Of a stretch of DNA of 64,000 nt, positions 44,765-56,400 are shown piece after piece. Position numbers and translations under genes: made by a program. The notes under the pieces are model-generated. The model saw nothing but the letters and a program-made list of their open reading frames with translations. It did no database searches and was not told where the DNA came from. The DNA is from Chitinophagaceae bacterium (GTDB lineage: Bacteria; Bacteroidota; Bacteroidia; Chitinophagales; Chitinophagaceae), in contig PMSV01000019.1 of NCBI GenBank assembly GCA_003168265.1, positions 1-64,000 on the forward strand, written 5' to 3'. Within the stretch, counting starts at the first letter, position 1, and every line of letters starts with the position of its first letter.

Positions 44765-44979
44765 ATGAAAAACGAATTTGTGTCTGGAGATGTAGTTCAA
44801 CTTAAATCCGGGAGCACTAAAATGGCTGTCGAAAAAATTGAAAATAATTTAATCTCAAGGTATTCTGGGTTCAGGATGAAAAACAGGTAAGATCAACAGC
44901 CATAAATCCGGGCCCTCTATTTTTATTAAAGTCAGGAGTAATTCCTCATTACCATAAATTTCTTGGGGCTAAGCATTGA
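44765..44979 (+). pseudogene. Frameshifted YodC-like (DUF2158) small protein
   Basis: The first 32 codons read GDVVQLKSGSTKMAVEKI, typical of DUF2158. The frame then ends early at 44890, but shifting by one base after 44859 opens VFWVQDEKQ and a further 30 codons to TGA at 44979, matching the expected second half. A single lost base, probably in the GG run at 44859-44860, explains both. Real mutation or sequencing error cannot be told apart. Confidence 0.5.
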
Positions 44980-44994
44980 TATAAAATCTAGCCC
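44966..44994 (-). terminator. Possible terminator of the N-ATPase operon
   Basis: GGGCTA pairs with TAGCCC around a 17-base loop just past the gamma-subunit stop. No T run; low support. Confidence 0.3.
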
Positions 44995-44999
44995 TGCTT

Positions 45000-45890
45000 T
45001 CAATTCCGGCTTTTCAACGCCTCAAATCCCGAAATGACGTCAAATAACTCTTCATCGATTGAACTTTGCCGCAATCTTTGGTATTTTTCACCAAGATCGC
45101 TTAGCAATTCTTCGATATTTTTTTCGGCACGTTGCATGGCTTCCAGGCGGCTTGCATTTTCACTGGCTAATGATTCCGCACAGGCTTTGAATAAGGAGGT
45201 AAAGAGGTATTCACGTATAAACGCCAATAAAGTCGTCTTAATTTCCCCTGCAACCTGCGGGATATTTTTGGTCGGCCAGCCTATCTTGAAAAACTGATAC
45301 ATCCACTTTTCATCCAATGGCAGAAACCTCCGCATCACCGGTTGATATCCGCCCGTAGCCTTTGGCTGATTATGAAAAATATAAAATTCCTTTTCATCCT
45401 CTTTTTCATTCTCTTCTTCACTCCTTATCAATATCTTATTAACCAGCGCTGTGATTGCATTCACATCATTTGGAACATTAAAGCTTTCTAAAGCCTTATA
45501 CCCCTCATCTGCTAAAAGTAATTTGACACGTTCTCCAATGACCCAGATTTCCTTTTTCCCATTCATTGCATTTATCTTCCGGGTTACAAATTCTGCCATC
45601 AGATCATTGAATTGCCCTACCAAACCCTGGTCAGATCCAAAAACAATAGCACAAATGGCTTTACCCTTTTTATTATGCTTTTTATTTAGATTTTCATTGG
45701 CTCCTATATTATTCTTTCTCAAATAGACAACAATGCCCAGTGCAATAGTTCGAAAATAATCACCAAGAGCATCGACAGCCATCTCGTATTGGATGATATT
45801 TGATGCTGCCATTGCTTTCATTGATTTGACAACAGACTTGAGATCCTTTGCCCCCTCGGTTTTGTTACGCAGGTTTTCTAATGTATCCAT
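45000..45890 (-). CDS. atpG: N-type F-ATPase subunit gamma
   Basis: A 296-residue central-stalk subunit. The N-terminal helix (LRNKTEGAKDLKSVVKSMKAMAASNI) and C-terminal helix (ASENASRLEAMQRAEKNIEELL) form the coiled coil that rotates inside the alpha/beta ring. Last gene of the nine-gene operon. Its ATG overlaps the alpha-subunit TGA by one base (TGATG). Cytoplasmic face of the membrane. Confidence 0.9.
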   Translation of the reverse strand: MDTLENLRNKTEGAKDLKSVVKSMKAMAASNIIQYEMAVDALGDYFRTIALGIVVYLRKNNIGANENLNKKHNKKGKAICAIVFGSDQGLVGQFNDLMAEFVTRKINAMNGKKEIWVIGERVKLLLADEGYKALESFNVPNDVNAITALVNKILIRSEEENEKEDEKEFYIFHNQPKATGGYQPVMRRFLPLDEKWMYQFFKIGWPTKNIPQVAGEIKTTLLAFIREYLFTSLFKACAESLASENASRLEAMQRAEKNIEELLSDLGEKYQRLRQSSIDEELFDVISGFEALKSRN

Positions 45891-47437
45891 CAGCTTTCTT
45901 TTTTTTCATCTTCCGGCTTTTCCAGAAAAGGAGAAAGCAGGTCAGATGCTATCTTCAAAATAGTATCATGGTCCTGGGCGCTTAAAGTCTTATCTGATAT
46001 TAGTCCTTTTAATGTCTCAGCGGGAAGCTGTAGGATATTTTTAAGCAGGGTGGATTCCGCCTCTTGTATTTTATCAATTGGTATTTTATCGAAAAGCCCT
46101 TTAGTCAGCGCTAGTAGTATGAATATTTGTTCAGCAACGGACAAGTGCAGGAGTTCCGGTTGCTTCAGGATCAAACGAATCCTTCTGCCGTGATCAATTG
46201 TATTTTTTGTATTTTCATCCAGCCTGGTGCCAAAGCGGGCAAAACTCTCTAATTCTTCAAACTGGGAATATTCTAGTTTCAAACTCGCAATGGACCGGTA
46301 AGCCGGCAATTGCGCCTTATCCCCAACCCGCGAAACAGACTTTCCCACATCCACAGCGGGTAGGATACCAAGTTCAAAAAGTTTTGGGGAAAGGTAAATC
46401 TGTCCGTCAGTAATAGAAATGAGATTAGTAGGAATATAAGCTGAAATATCCTGTGCTTCTGTTTCAATAATAGGTAATGCCGTCAGTGAGCCGCCTTTTA
46501 GTTCGGCACTTAGGTGAGTGGCTCTTTCCAGGAGCCTGGAATGGATATAAAATATATCGCCGGGGAAGGCTTCCCTTCCGGGAGGCCTCCTAAGTAACAA
46601 GGAGAGCTCACGGTAGGCTCGTGCATGATTGGTAAGATCGTCGTACACGATAAGTACATCACGGCCCTGGCTCATGAAATATTCGCCGATGCTCGTAGCC
46701 GCATAAGGTGCGATATATTTTAATCCCGGGGAAATATTTCCTTCTGCGACAACCACAATGCAGTACTCCATAGCCCCCTTTTCTTTGAGGCTTTCAATCA
46801 CTTTTGCAACAGCAGATGCACGTTGCCCAATCGCACAATAAATACAAAGCACATTCTTATCTTTCTGATTTAAGATTGTATCAATTGCTATGGCAGACTT
46901 GCCTGTTTGCCTGTCGCCCAGAATTAATTCTCGCTGGCCACGCCCGATAGGTATCATCGCATCAATGACTTTAATGCCTGTCTGCAATGGAGCATCAACT
47001 GGAGAACGGTCCATTATAGCTGGTGCCGGGCGTTCAATCGGATACCGATCCTGATAAGCGATGACACCTTTATCATCTATCGGTTTCCCAAGAGGATCGA
47101 TCACTCTTCCTAATAATGTGTTACCAACAGGAATATCCATTACGCGTCCGGTGCGAACCACTTCATCACCTGCATTCAATAAGGAATCATCACCCAAAAG
47201 AATGACGCCAATCTCCTCTTTTTCAATATTATATGCAATACCCAAAAGTCCTCCTGAAAATTCAAGCAACTCCTCAAAACCCGCGCCGGGAAGGCCCGAG
47301 ACCTTCACGATACCGGTAGATACACTCGTAACAAAACCTGTTTCCTTCGGTTCAAAAGAGAAAGAATAAGCTTTTATGCAATTTTCCAGCCGGCCAAACA
47401 GGTTATTGATTATGCAACTTGTATCTGTTGATAACAT
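45890..47437 (-). CDS. atpA: N-type F-ATPase subunit alpha
   Basis: A 515-residue subunit with P-loop [10 protein letters not shown] (non-catalytic nucleotide site), preceded by [10 protein letters not shown] and followed by [30 protein letters not shown]. Forms the hexameric head with beta. Sits between the B and gamma genes, as in all N-ATPase operons and unlike the standard operon where delta precedes it. There is no separate delta gene; its role is presumably taken by the long B subunit. Confidence 0.94.
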   Translation of the reverse strand: MLSTDTSCIINNLFGRLENCIKAYSFSFEPKETGFVTSVSTGIVKVSGLPGAGFEELLEFSGGLLGIAYNIEKEEIGVILLGDDSLLNAGDEVVRTGRVMDIPVGNTLLGRVIDPLGKPIDDKGVIAYQDRYPIERPAPAIMDRSPVDAPLQTGIKVIDAMIPIGRGQRELILGDRQTGKSAIAIDTILNQKDKNVLCIYCAIGQRASAVAKVIESLKEKGAMEYCIVVVAEGNISPGLKYIAPYAATSIGEYFMSQGRDVLIVYDDLTNHARAYRELSLLLRRPPGREAFPGDIFYIHSRLLERATHLSAELKGGSLTALPIIETEAQDISAYIPTNLISITDGQIYLSPKLFELGILPAVDVGKSVSRVGDKAQLPAYRSIASLKLEYSQFEELESFARFGTRLDENTKNTIDHGRRIRLILKQPELLHLSVAEQIFILLALTKGLFDKIPIDKIQEAESTLLKNILQLPAETLKGLISDKTLSAQDHDTILKIASDLLSPFLEKPEDEKKES

Positions 47438-47453
47438 CTTAACTGGTAATTAT

Positions 47454-48206
47454 TTATTTCGTGGCCTCAGTAATATCTTTTTCCAAAGAATCAAGATATT
47501 CTGAAATGTTCCAGGCCAATTTGTACCCATCTGTCGAAAGCACCACTCCACTGATTAATGAAGGTTTGGTTTTAAACTGTATATTCCTTTTTCCTCCGAC
47601 CACCTCATTCACAGCGTTGGAAATATCATTTTTTTGCTTTTCTTGCAGATCAAAAGCAGACTGAACGATCAGGGGGTTTGCATCAGATTTAAAAGCGTCG
47701 ATAATTTGCTTTTTTTCATTCTCTCTCAAACCGAGTAACTTATTCAGGAAACTGTTTACCGATTGTTCTTCCAAATTTTGAGAAGCAATATCGGCAAGTG
47801 CCTTTCTTGTTATAATCAGTACTTGCTCCTTTGTTTTATTTGCGATCTCCAGGGATTGGGTTTCATAGGAATCTTTCAAAGCCTTATCAAGATTAACCCT
47901 TAAAATATCAGCCTGCCTTCTGACATCCTCAAGCAATTTTTCACCCTTTTTATTGCTTTCATCAACAGCTTTATTCATCAAATCATTTCTCTGCTTATCA
48001 AATTCAATATTTTTTCCTTTAAAATCGTCCTGCTCTTTTTTGGCCTCGGCTTTTTTTGTATCCGCATCCCTGAGCTGATCTGATATTCTCTTTTCTCTTT
48101 CGTCAATCGCCTTAAGCACAGGTTTATACAGAAATTTTTTCAGCAGCCATACTAGGATCAGGAAATTAATGACTTCCGCTATTACTGTGAACCAATCAAT
48201 ATGCAT
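47454..48206 (-). CDS. atpF: N-type F-ATPase subunit B with delta-like C-terminus
   Basis: A 250-residue protein, about 90 residues longer than ordinary B subunits. One N-terminal membrane helix (WFTVIAEVINFLILVWLLKKFLY) is followed by a long charged coiled coil and a C-terminal domain whose LISGVVLSTDGYKLAWNISEYLDSLEK resembles the end of delta. This fused layout is typical of N-ATPases and explains the missing atpH. It connects the membrane part to the catalytic head as the peripheral stalk. Confidence 0.9.
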   Translation of the reverse strand: MHIDWFTVIAEVINFLILVWLLKKFLYKPVLKAIDEREKRISDQLRDADTKKAEAKKEQDDFKGKNIEFDKQRNDLMNKAVDESNKKGEKLLEDVRRQADILRVNLDKALKDSYETQSLEIANKTKEQVLIITRKALADIASQNLEEQSVNSFLNKLLGLRENEKKQIIDAFKSDANPLIVQSAFDLQEKQKNDISNAVNEVVGGKRNIQFKTKPSLISGVVLSTDGYKLAWNISEYLDSLEKDITEATK

Positions 48207-48216
48207 TTTGAATTTA

Positions 48217-48486
48217 TTATTTCGCTATAATATGATTCCAGAAAGGGTTCGCAAATATCAGGATCATGGAGACTACAAAACAATAAATGGCAATGGATTC
48301 GATCATTGCCAGGCCAACGAATAATGTCCTGGTAATGGTAGGCGCAGCATCCGGCTGCTGAGCGATGGAAGTCAATGCAGAGGAGACGGATTTACCTTCT
48401 CCAAGAGCGGGCATCATGCAACCAATTGCAGTAGTGATCCCTGCAGTAACAATTGAAACAATTGCAATGAGGCTTGTATTATCCAT
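48217..48486 (-). CDS. atpE: N-type F-ATPase subunit c (rotor), two carboxylates
   Basis: An 89-residue hairpin of two membrane helices. The second helix carries the ion-binding Glu63 in IESIAIY; Ser64 and Tyr68 match the sodium-ligand pattern ES-x3-Y known from sodium-driven c subunits. The first helix has Glu30 (GEG) where sodium-type F-ATPases usually have Gln, giving the double-carboxylate form typical of N-ATPases. Ion specificity cannot be fixed from sequence: sodium ligands are present but Thr beside Ser64 is replaced by Ile. The number of c subunits in the ring is unknown. Confidence 0.92.
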   Translation of the reverse strand: MDNTSLIAIVSIVTAGITTAIGCMMPALGEGKSVSSALTSIAQQPDAAPTITRTLFVGLAMIESIAIYCFVVSMILIFANPFWNHIIAK

Positions 48487-48493
48487 TTTATTT

Positions 48494-49201
48494 TTATTTT
48501 GAAATTTTATTAACTGTTAGTGGTTTATCCTTTTCTTTCACTTTTTGAACAACAGCGGCAATATAAACTGTGGCCAGAATACTGAAAATATAAGCCTGGA
48601 CCATGCCTGTCAGCAACCCCAGCGCTTTCATTACGACGGGGAATATAAATGGCGAAATACTCAATAAAATAGCTACGATCATCCCTCCGCTCATGATATT
48701 GCCGAATAATCTAACTGCCAATGCAAGCGTGCGCGACAGCTCGCTGATAATATTAAATGGCAGCATGATGAAAGTCGGTTCCACAAATGATTTCAGGTAA
48801 TTTAGTATGCCTCTCTTCTCGACCCCAAAAAAGGGGACGGCAAAAAAGACGCAAATCGCCAGTGCGGCAGTTGTAGAAAGCGAACCGGTCGGAGCCTGGT
48901 ACCAGGGAAGGATGATACATAAATTCGCGGTCGCTATAAATAAAAACAATGTTCCTAAAAAGCCGATATAATCCGAAGGCGGGTTTAAACCGATATCCTT
49001 AATTTCATTGTTTATTGTTGTGACCAGCATTTCCAAAATGCATTGCCATCGTGAAATACGGAAGTCCGTTCTTATCTTCCTGGTTATTAAACCGGATATG
49101 GCGATGAGCAAGGCCATTATAGCCCAGCTGGTGATAATGGTCAGATTGATATGAACAAAACCATGCTGCCAAAATACGGTCTGATCGGGGCTAAGCTTCA
49201 T
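48494..49201 (-). CDS. atpB: N-type F-ATPase subunit a
   Basis: A 235-residue membrane protein with about five segments. The essential Arg is in LALAVRLFGN, facing the rotor carboxylate. Forms the ion path with the c ring. Its start overlaps the atpR stop by 11 bases. Gene order around it (R-B-E-F) is specific to N-ATPases. Confidence 0.92.
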   Translation of the reverse strand: MKLSPDQTVFWQHGFVHINLTIITSWAIMALLIAISGLITRKIRTDFRISRWQCILEMLVTTINNEIKDIGLNPPSDYIGFLGTLFLFIATANLCIILPWYQAPTGSLSTTAALAICVFFAVPFFGVEKRGILNYLKSFVEPTFIMLPFNIISELSRTLALAVRLFGNIMSGGMIVAILLSISPFIFPVVMKALGLLTGMVQAYIFSILATVYIAAVVQKVKEKDKPLTVNKISK

Positions 49202-49505
49202 TGCCTGCCTCCTTTTTTCTTTCTGCCTGATTCAACTCATTTAACGGAATCCGAAGCATGATCAGCCACCTTGCCGTAACAAAACCAAGCAGACAAATGA
49301 GCATTTTTTTCCAACTCCCCATGGATATAAAATAAAATCCAATTAAGGCCACGCTAATGCGGCAAAACAAGCTGACCATAAATATTAAAGCAGGCATTTT
49401 TGCACGAGCTATTTTTTTTACGGTAATCCAAAGGCCAAAAAAAAATATCGCACCGATAATTAATCCCGCAATGAATGAATAACCCATATGCAAAATATCA
49501 TCCAT
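49191..49505 (-). CDS. atpR: N-ATPase subunit AtpR
   Basis: About 104 residues from ATG at 49505, which overlaps the atpQ stop by eight bases; a start at 49538 is also open. Three membrane segments with Arg residues in FCRIS and ARWLIMLRIP, consistent with the AtpR family in which a membrane-embedded Arg is proposed to interact with c-subunit carboxylates. Found only in N-ATPase operons. Confidence 0.85.
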   Translation of the reverse strand: MDDILHMGYSFIAGLIIGAIFFFGLWITVKKIARAKMPALIFMVSLFCRISVALIGFYFISMGSWKKMLICLLGFVTARWLIMLRIPLNELNQAERKKEAGNEA

Positions 49506-49800
49506 CTTTTCCGTTTTTAAAAACCCAATACCAGGCAATCACACAACCAGAAAACAATCCTGTTATCAAACAGGTAAGGGTCCAGGAAAAAGATTGGTGA
49601 TGGTGCTTATCAAGCCATACTCCCAATGAAGTCCCTAACAAAGTGGGCACTGCAACCGACCACCCTACGATGCCGAACATCCCGAATCCGGACCAAATGC
49701 TTCCGCTGTTATAGCGCTCTGCTGCCATTTTGCGTTTAACCTTTTTACCAACCTGTTCCTCCAGACTTTCCTCATACTTTTTGTTCACCGAATGCCCCAT
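49498..49800 (-). CDS. atpQ: N-ATPase subunit AtpQ (AtpI/AtpZ-like)
   Basis: A 100-residue protein: basic cytoplasmic N-terminus, then two membrane helices with GWSVAVPTLLGTSLGVWLDKHH between and within. Resembles AtpI/AtpZ assembly factors that assist c-ring formation or carry Mg/Ca. Two bases separate it from the epsilon gene. Diagnostic for N-ATPases when paired with AtpR. Confidence 0.85.
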   Translation of the reverse strand: MGHSVNKKYEESLEEQVGKKVKRKMAAERYNSGSIWSGFGMFGIVGWSVAVPTLLGTSLGVWLDKHHHQSFSWTLTCLITGLFSGCVIAWYWVFKNGKDG

Positions 49801-49802
49801 TG

Positions 49803-51631
<1,829 letters not shown>

Positions 51632-51646
51632 TTAGATAAAAGACCC

Positions 51647-52375
51647 CTAAACTGTGTGCCCGATTTTTGAATTGCCTAATTCAAATTCCTCGTATGGCTC
51701 TCTATTTTTTATTGTTTCAATATTGAAATCCACAAAAACCAGGGATTTATCCCATTTAATTTCTTTGATATCATTGATTTCTATCAGTACTTTTTTTCCA
51801 CCGAACCACCTATGGGTATCTACAACCAGAGATAATATCTTCCAACTATGATCATCCATGATAAAATCTTTTATATAACCCATTTCTCCGTCAGTTGCAT
51901 GAATATTATAACCATTGATTTCTCGGGTGCTTCGCAGATGCCGGTCCTCGTCGGCTATAATGCCGTTTTTATCCGCCTCGTTCATTATCTTTTCATCAAT
52001 GACCGAAGAAACATTGGATGAATCCCAAAGACCGCCTGCATAAAACCCGCTTCCCCAATAAGGCTGCCATGGATAATGGCCAAATAATTCAATCTCCGAT
52101 TGACGAGACACAGGCTTATCAGTATCGATATCCGGGCTGGTCCGGATTTGTTCTTTTGTGAGTTTTGTGGGAAAAATTCCATCCTTCCAGGAGTTCTTCG
52201 ATAGAGCTTCAGGGGATATAAGAACTTCGCGTTCAAACAACCAGCTTCCCGTCTGCAGAACCAGGTAACGTATATCCCACGTACTATCATCGAAATAGAA
52301 TTCTTTAACCTTTCCGATCTCTCCATCAATGGCTCCCATATCATAGCCTGTCAAACTGTTCAAACTGTGTTGCAT
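51647..52375 (-). CDS. Protein with two PRC-barrel domains
   Basis: A 242-residue protein with two PRC-barrel copies: residues about 1-80 (GYDMGAIDGEIGKVKEFYFDDSTWDIRYLV) and 150-225 (GYNIHATDGEMGYIKDFIMDDHSWKILSLV). The linker is Trp/Gly/Tyr-rich. PRC barrels mediate protein contacts in photosynthetic reaction centres and RimM; stand-alone double versions are common in stress-linked loci of Bacteroidota and proteobacteria. Cytoplasmic. It lies 29 bp after the slipin gene on the same strand. Confidence 0.85.
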   Translation of the reverse strand: MQHSLNSLTGYDMGAIDGEIGKVKEFYFDDSTWDIRYLVLQTGSWLFEREVLISPEALSKNSWKDGIFPTKLTKEQIRTSPDIDTDKPVSRQSEIELFGHYPWQPYWGSGFYAGGLWDSSNVSSVIDEKIMNEADKNGIIADEDRHLRSTREINGYNIHATDGEMGYIKDFIMDDHSWKILSLVVDTHRWFGGKKVLIEINDIKEIKWDKSLVFVDFNIETIKNREPYEEFELGNSKIGHTV

Positions 52376-52404
52376 ATATTTTTATTCGTTAATTTAATTA
52401 AGAT

Positions 52405-53328
52405 TTAAGATTCAGATTTGGCCACCGTATCTTTTTCCCTGTTTGCTTTTTCCTGCCCAATTCCCATTGTCAGCGCCGTCAACCCTGCCATGCTACCCAA
52501 TTGCATGGTCTCAACTGCAGAACTTGGCACGATCACGATAGTTGAGTTTTGCTTCAATCCTTCATACAACATATTCATTGCTCTTAAATGCAAAGCGACG
52601 GGATTATTTGCATAGGTCAACGCAGCTTCGCCAAATTTTTCTGCAACCTGCTTTTCAGAATCTCCCAAAATCACACGAGCCTGTCTTTCTCTTTCTGCCT
52701 GAGCCTGCATGGACATGGCATTTTCCAGTGACGAAGGGATCAGCACGTCTTTAACCTCCACTGAATTGACCCTGATACCCCATGGCTCAGTGCGCTCATC
52801 AATTATTTCCTGAAGGACAGTGCTGATCTTGTCTCTGCCTTCGAGCATGTCCGAAAGCATTGTTTTTCCAATTACATCACGCAGGGCTGTTTGTGAAGCC
52901 CAACTTATTGCACTGATATAATCAGCAACTTCCAGGGCAGCTTTTTTCGGATCCAACACTTTCCAGAATAAAACAGCATCCACATCCACAGGAACAGTGT
53001 CCTTTGTCAGCGTCTTTTCAGCTTTGAACGAAGTCGTTATAACGCGGGTATCGATCCAATAAGGTATCGTGTCTATGATCGGTACAATCAAAAACAAGCC
53101 GGGCCCTTTCAGAGCGCGAAATTTACCAAGTCTCAATACCAAGGCTTTTTCCCAGGGATCGGCAATCCTGATAGCTGAAGAAACAAATAATGCGATAAGG
53201 ATTGAAATAGCGCCAATCGCCTCACTTTTAATAGCATCAGCAGCATTATAATAACCGTATGCCACAAATAATCCAACAGCTACAATAACAAAAAATGCAA
53301 ATACAGAGAACAAGCTCTTACTTTTCAT
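52405..53328 (-). CDS. Slipin/stomatin-like SPFH (band 7) membrane protein
   Basis: A 307-residue protein. Two hydrophobic stretches at the N-terminus (residues 6-26 and 36-54) anchor it, and the band 7 domain follows with LVLRLGKFRALKGPGLFLIVPIIDTI and SSLENAMSMQAQAERERQARVI, the core stomatin pattern. The C-terminus is helical and rich in Met/Ala, typical of oligomerisation. Slipins form membrane microdomains and stabilise membrane protein complexes. In an operon-like row with the glucan synthase and PRC genes. Confidence 0.92.
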   Translation of the reverse strand: MKSKSLFSVFAFFVIVAVGLFVAYGYYNAADAIKSEAIGAISILIALFVSSAIRIADPWEKALVLRLGKFRALKGPGLFLIVPIIDTIPYWIDTRVITTSFKAEKTLTKDTVPVDVDAVLFWKVLDPKKAALEVADYISAISWASQTALRDVIGKTMLSDMLEGRDKISTVLQEIIDERTEPWGIRVNSVEVKDVLIPSSLENAMSMQAQAERERQARVILGDSEKQVAEKFGEAALTYANNPVALHLRAMNMLYEGLKQNSTIVIVPSSAVETMQLGSMAGLTALTMGIGQEKANREKDTVAKSES

Positions 53329-53460
53329 TTAACTTGGTTTTTAACCTTTGTGAAGGTAGAGCCTGGTCGCTCATTATTTGTTATACAACTTTAATTAAAG
53401 CTTGTATTATTCACACCTTATCAGTATGAATACAGGGTTATTAAGGTCCCAAATAATAAT

Positions 53461-56400
53461 TTATTTTGCCAGCGGCAATGATACATGAACGTTATGTTCA
53501 ATATTATCATTTAAGAGATGAATAGCATTGTCATTCTGCATAATTCCATCAACCAATATACCCGGTACCTTTTTTTCTCCGGATTGCTCAACTGCGATAT
53601 GATAAAATGTTTGCTCATATCGGTAATGGATGGAAAAAGAATTCCAATCAGGAGGCACACATGGTTGGATCCTCAATAGGTTTTTTTCACGTTTAAGCCC
53701 TAAAAATGATTCCAATATCAACTGGTACATCCATCCCGCCGAACCGGTGTACCATGTCCAACCTCCGCGGCCTGCATGTTTTTCAGCCGCATAAATATCT
53801 GCCGCGATAACATAGGGCTCTACCATATAAACCCCTGTTTGATCAGGAGCCCTGGAATGATTAATGGGATTGATCAGTGACAATAATTCCCATGTGCGGC
53901 TGGTATTGCGCATAGCAGCAAAAGCCATGACGAGCCAAACTGCAGAATGGGTGTACTGACCGCCATTTTCACGAACACCTGCTACATACCCCTTTATATA
54001 ACCAGGGTTAAGAGTAGATTTATCAAAGGGCGGATTTAATAATTGAATGAGTGAAAGATCCTTTCTGACCAGATGCTTATAGGCGGATTCCATTGCCGTT
54101 TCCGTTCGCGATTTATCGCCGGCGCCCGAAAGCACTGACCAGCTCTGTGCAATAGAATCAATGCTGCATTCTTCATTAGTATGGGAACCCAAGGGCGTGC
54201 CATCATCAAAATAAGCGCGTTTATACCACTCCCCGTCCCAGGCATTTTCTTCTATATTTCTTTTTAATTTATTTGTCTGGCTCTTGCATGTATCTGAGAA
54301 CTTCAAATCGTTTTGGGATAGGGCGATTTCTGAAAACTTCACTAATACATCATAAAGAAAAAAGGCAAGCCATACGCTCTCCCCTTTCCCGTGAATGCCC
54401 ACCCTGTCCAATCCATCATTCCAATCCCCGGAGCCAATCAGGGGAAGGCCATGCTCCCCAAAACGCAGGCAATGCTCAATGGCGCGAACGCAATGGTTAT
54501 AATGAGTATCCGTAGATCCGGAAATGATCGGTAAATCATAATATGACTCTTCATTATCGTTCAGGATCCGGCCTTCCAGAGAGCTGACTTGCTCATGGAG
54601 GATGGAATCGTCCCCTGTATGATTGATATACCTGCTGGTTACGTAAGGCAGCCATAGATAATCATCGGAACAACGCGTACGTACTCCCCGCCCGGAGGGA
54701 GGGTGCCACCAATGCTGTACATCGCCTTCACGGAATTGTTTTGAAGAATGAAGCAATATCTGTGACCGTACCAGGCCCGGTTCGGTATGCATGAGCGAAA
54801 GTACATCCTGCAATTGATCCCGAAAGCCAAAGGCGCCGCCGGATTGATAAAAGCCGCTTCTTGCCCACAACCTGCATGCAAGCGCCTGGTAATTCAGCCA
54901 TCCATTAGTCAAAATATTCAAAGCAATATCTGGTGTATCAATCCGAACGGCGCCTAATATCCTGTTCCAATTGTCATAAACTTTCCGAAGTGCATCGTTT
55001 GCTGCCCCACTCCCCCTGAATCTGTCAAGAATGGCAGATGCTTCTATTTTATCCTTAGCGGCACCAAGCCGAAAAATGATTTCATATTCCTGGTTACCGG
55101 AAAGATTGAAAGAAACCTGGATAGCGGCACAAGCATCCAGGCCTGGGCCTGTTTTGCCAGAAAGTCTTGAACGGCCCATTGCATCAGGGTTTGCCAGTGT
55201 CCCGTTTCGGCCGATAAAGTCTGTACGGTCTGTAGTAATGGTCTTTGAAATATCATCTGTATCAAAAAATGCCACATAATTCGGGAATTCAGTATTGTAT
55301 GGATTTGTGGCAAGTATCGCCCCACTGTCCTCATCCAAATTGGTTACAAGATGCATCATTGATTTTGGCCGCAGATCGCCAAGTACCCATTCCACATAAC
55401 CGGTAACTGACAGCTTCCTGATTCTATCAGATATATTTCTTATTTTAAAAACAACGAATTTTATGGATGCTTCTATATCGACGTATACTTTAGCTTCTGA
55501 AAGAATGCCGTCTTCGCCATATTCAAAAACACTATAACCGAAGCCATGTCTTGTGATATAAGAATTTTCTCCTTTTGCCGGCGAAGGCATCGGGCTCCAG
55601 AAATGGCCGCTCTCTTCATCCCGCAAATAAAAAGCCTCGCCACCGGTATCGCTGACCGGATCATTATTCCAGGGTGTAAGCCTGAATTCATGTGCATTCA
55701 CGATCCAGGTATATGCCTGACCGCTTTCTGAAATTACTGTACCAAAATTAGGGTTGGCAATGATATTTGACCAGGGGAGCGGAGTGGCTTTTTTCTTTTC
55801 TGTCTGTATTATATATTCTTTCCCATCCATTGTAAATCCGCCAAAACCATTAAAAAAAACAAGGCCGCTTCTCGCAGGCAAATTCGTAGGAATTGGAATA
55901 TATCCTTTTTGCGGCATGAATGGCGGCATGGAAATTTTTATTTTCCCGCGCTTGCTGACTTGTTCTTCAAGCGTTCCCAAACTATCTACTACAATAATTC
56001 GTGAGACTGCCTGAAACAAGATCCTATCCTCATTGGAAATCTGGTCTGAGCTTCTTATAAAGATGCCGCCAGGTCTGTCCCTCATGTCTGCAGCCACACC
56101 GGGAGAGATCAATCCCAATATCTGGTTTTGCAAAATTTGCCTGTAACCACCATGATCTTCATTCCAAATGACAAGATCAACCAATAATCCTTTCAATCGC
56201 CAATAAGCATGGGCTTGCACAAGCTGCTTCACAAGATCAATATTTTCCGGATTTTCAATACGCAATAAGACAATGGGCAGGTCCCCGGAAATCGAATAGC
56301 TCCACAACGCGGATTGGCCCCGGTGATTTTTAATTAAAATACCAGGATCAGCACGCATTAATGGGTTGGCATACACAACAGAGCTGGCAAGTTTTCCATA

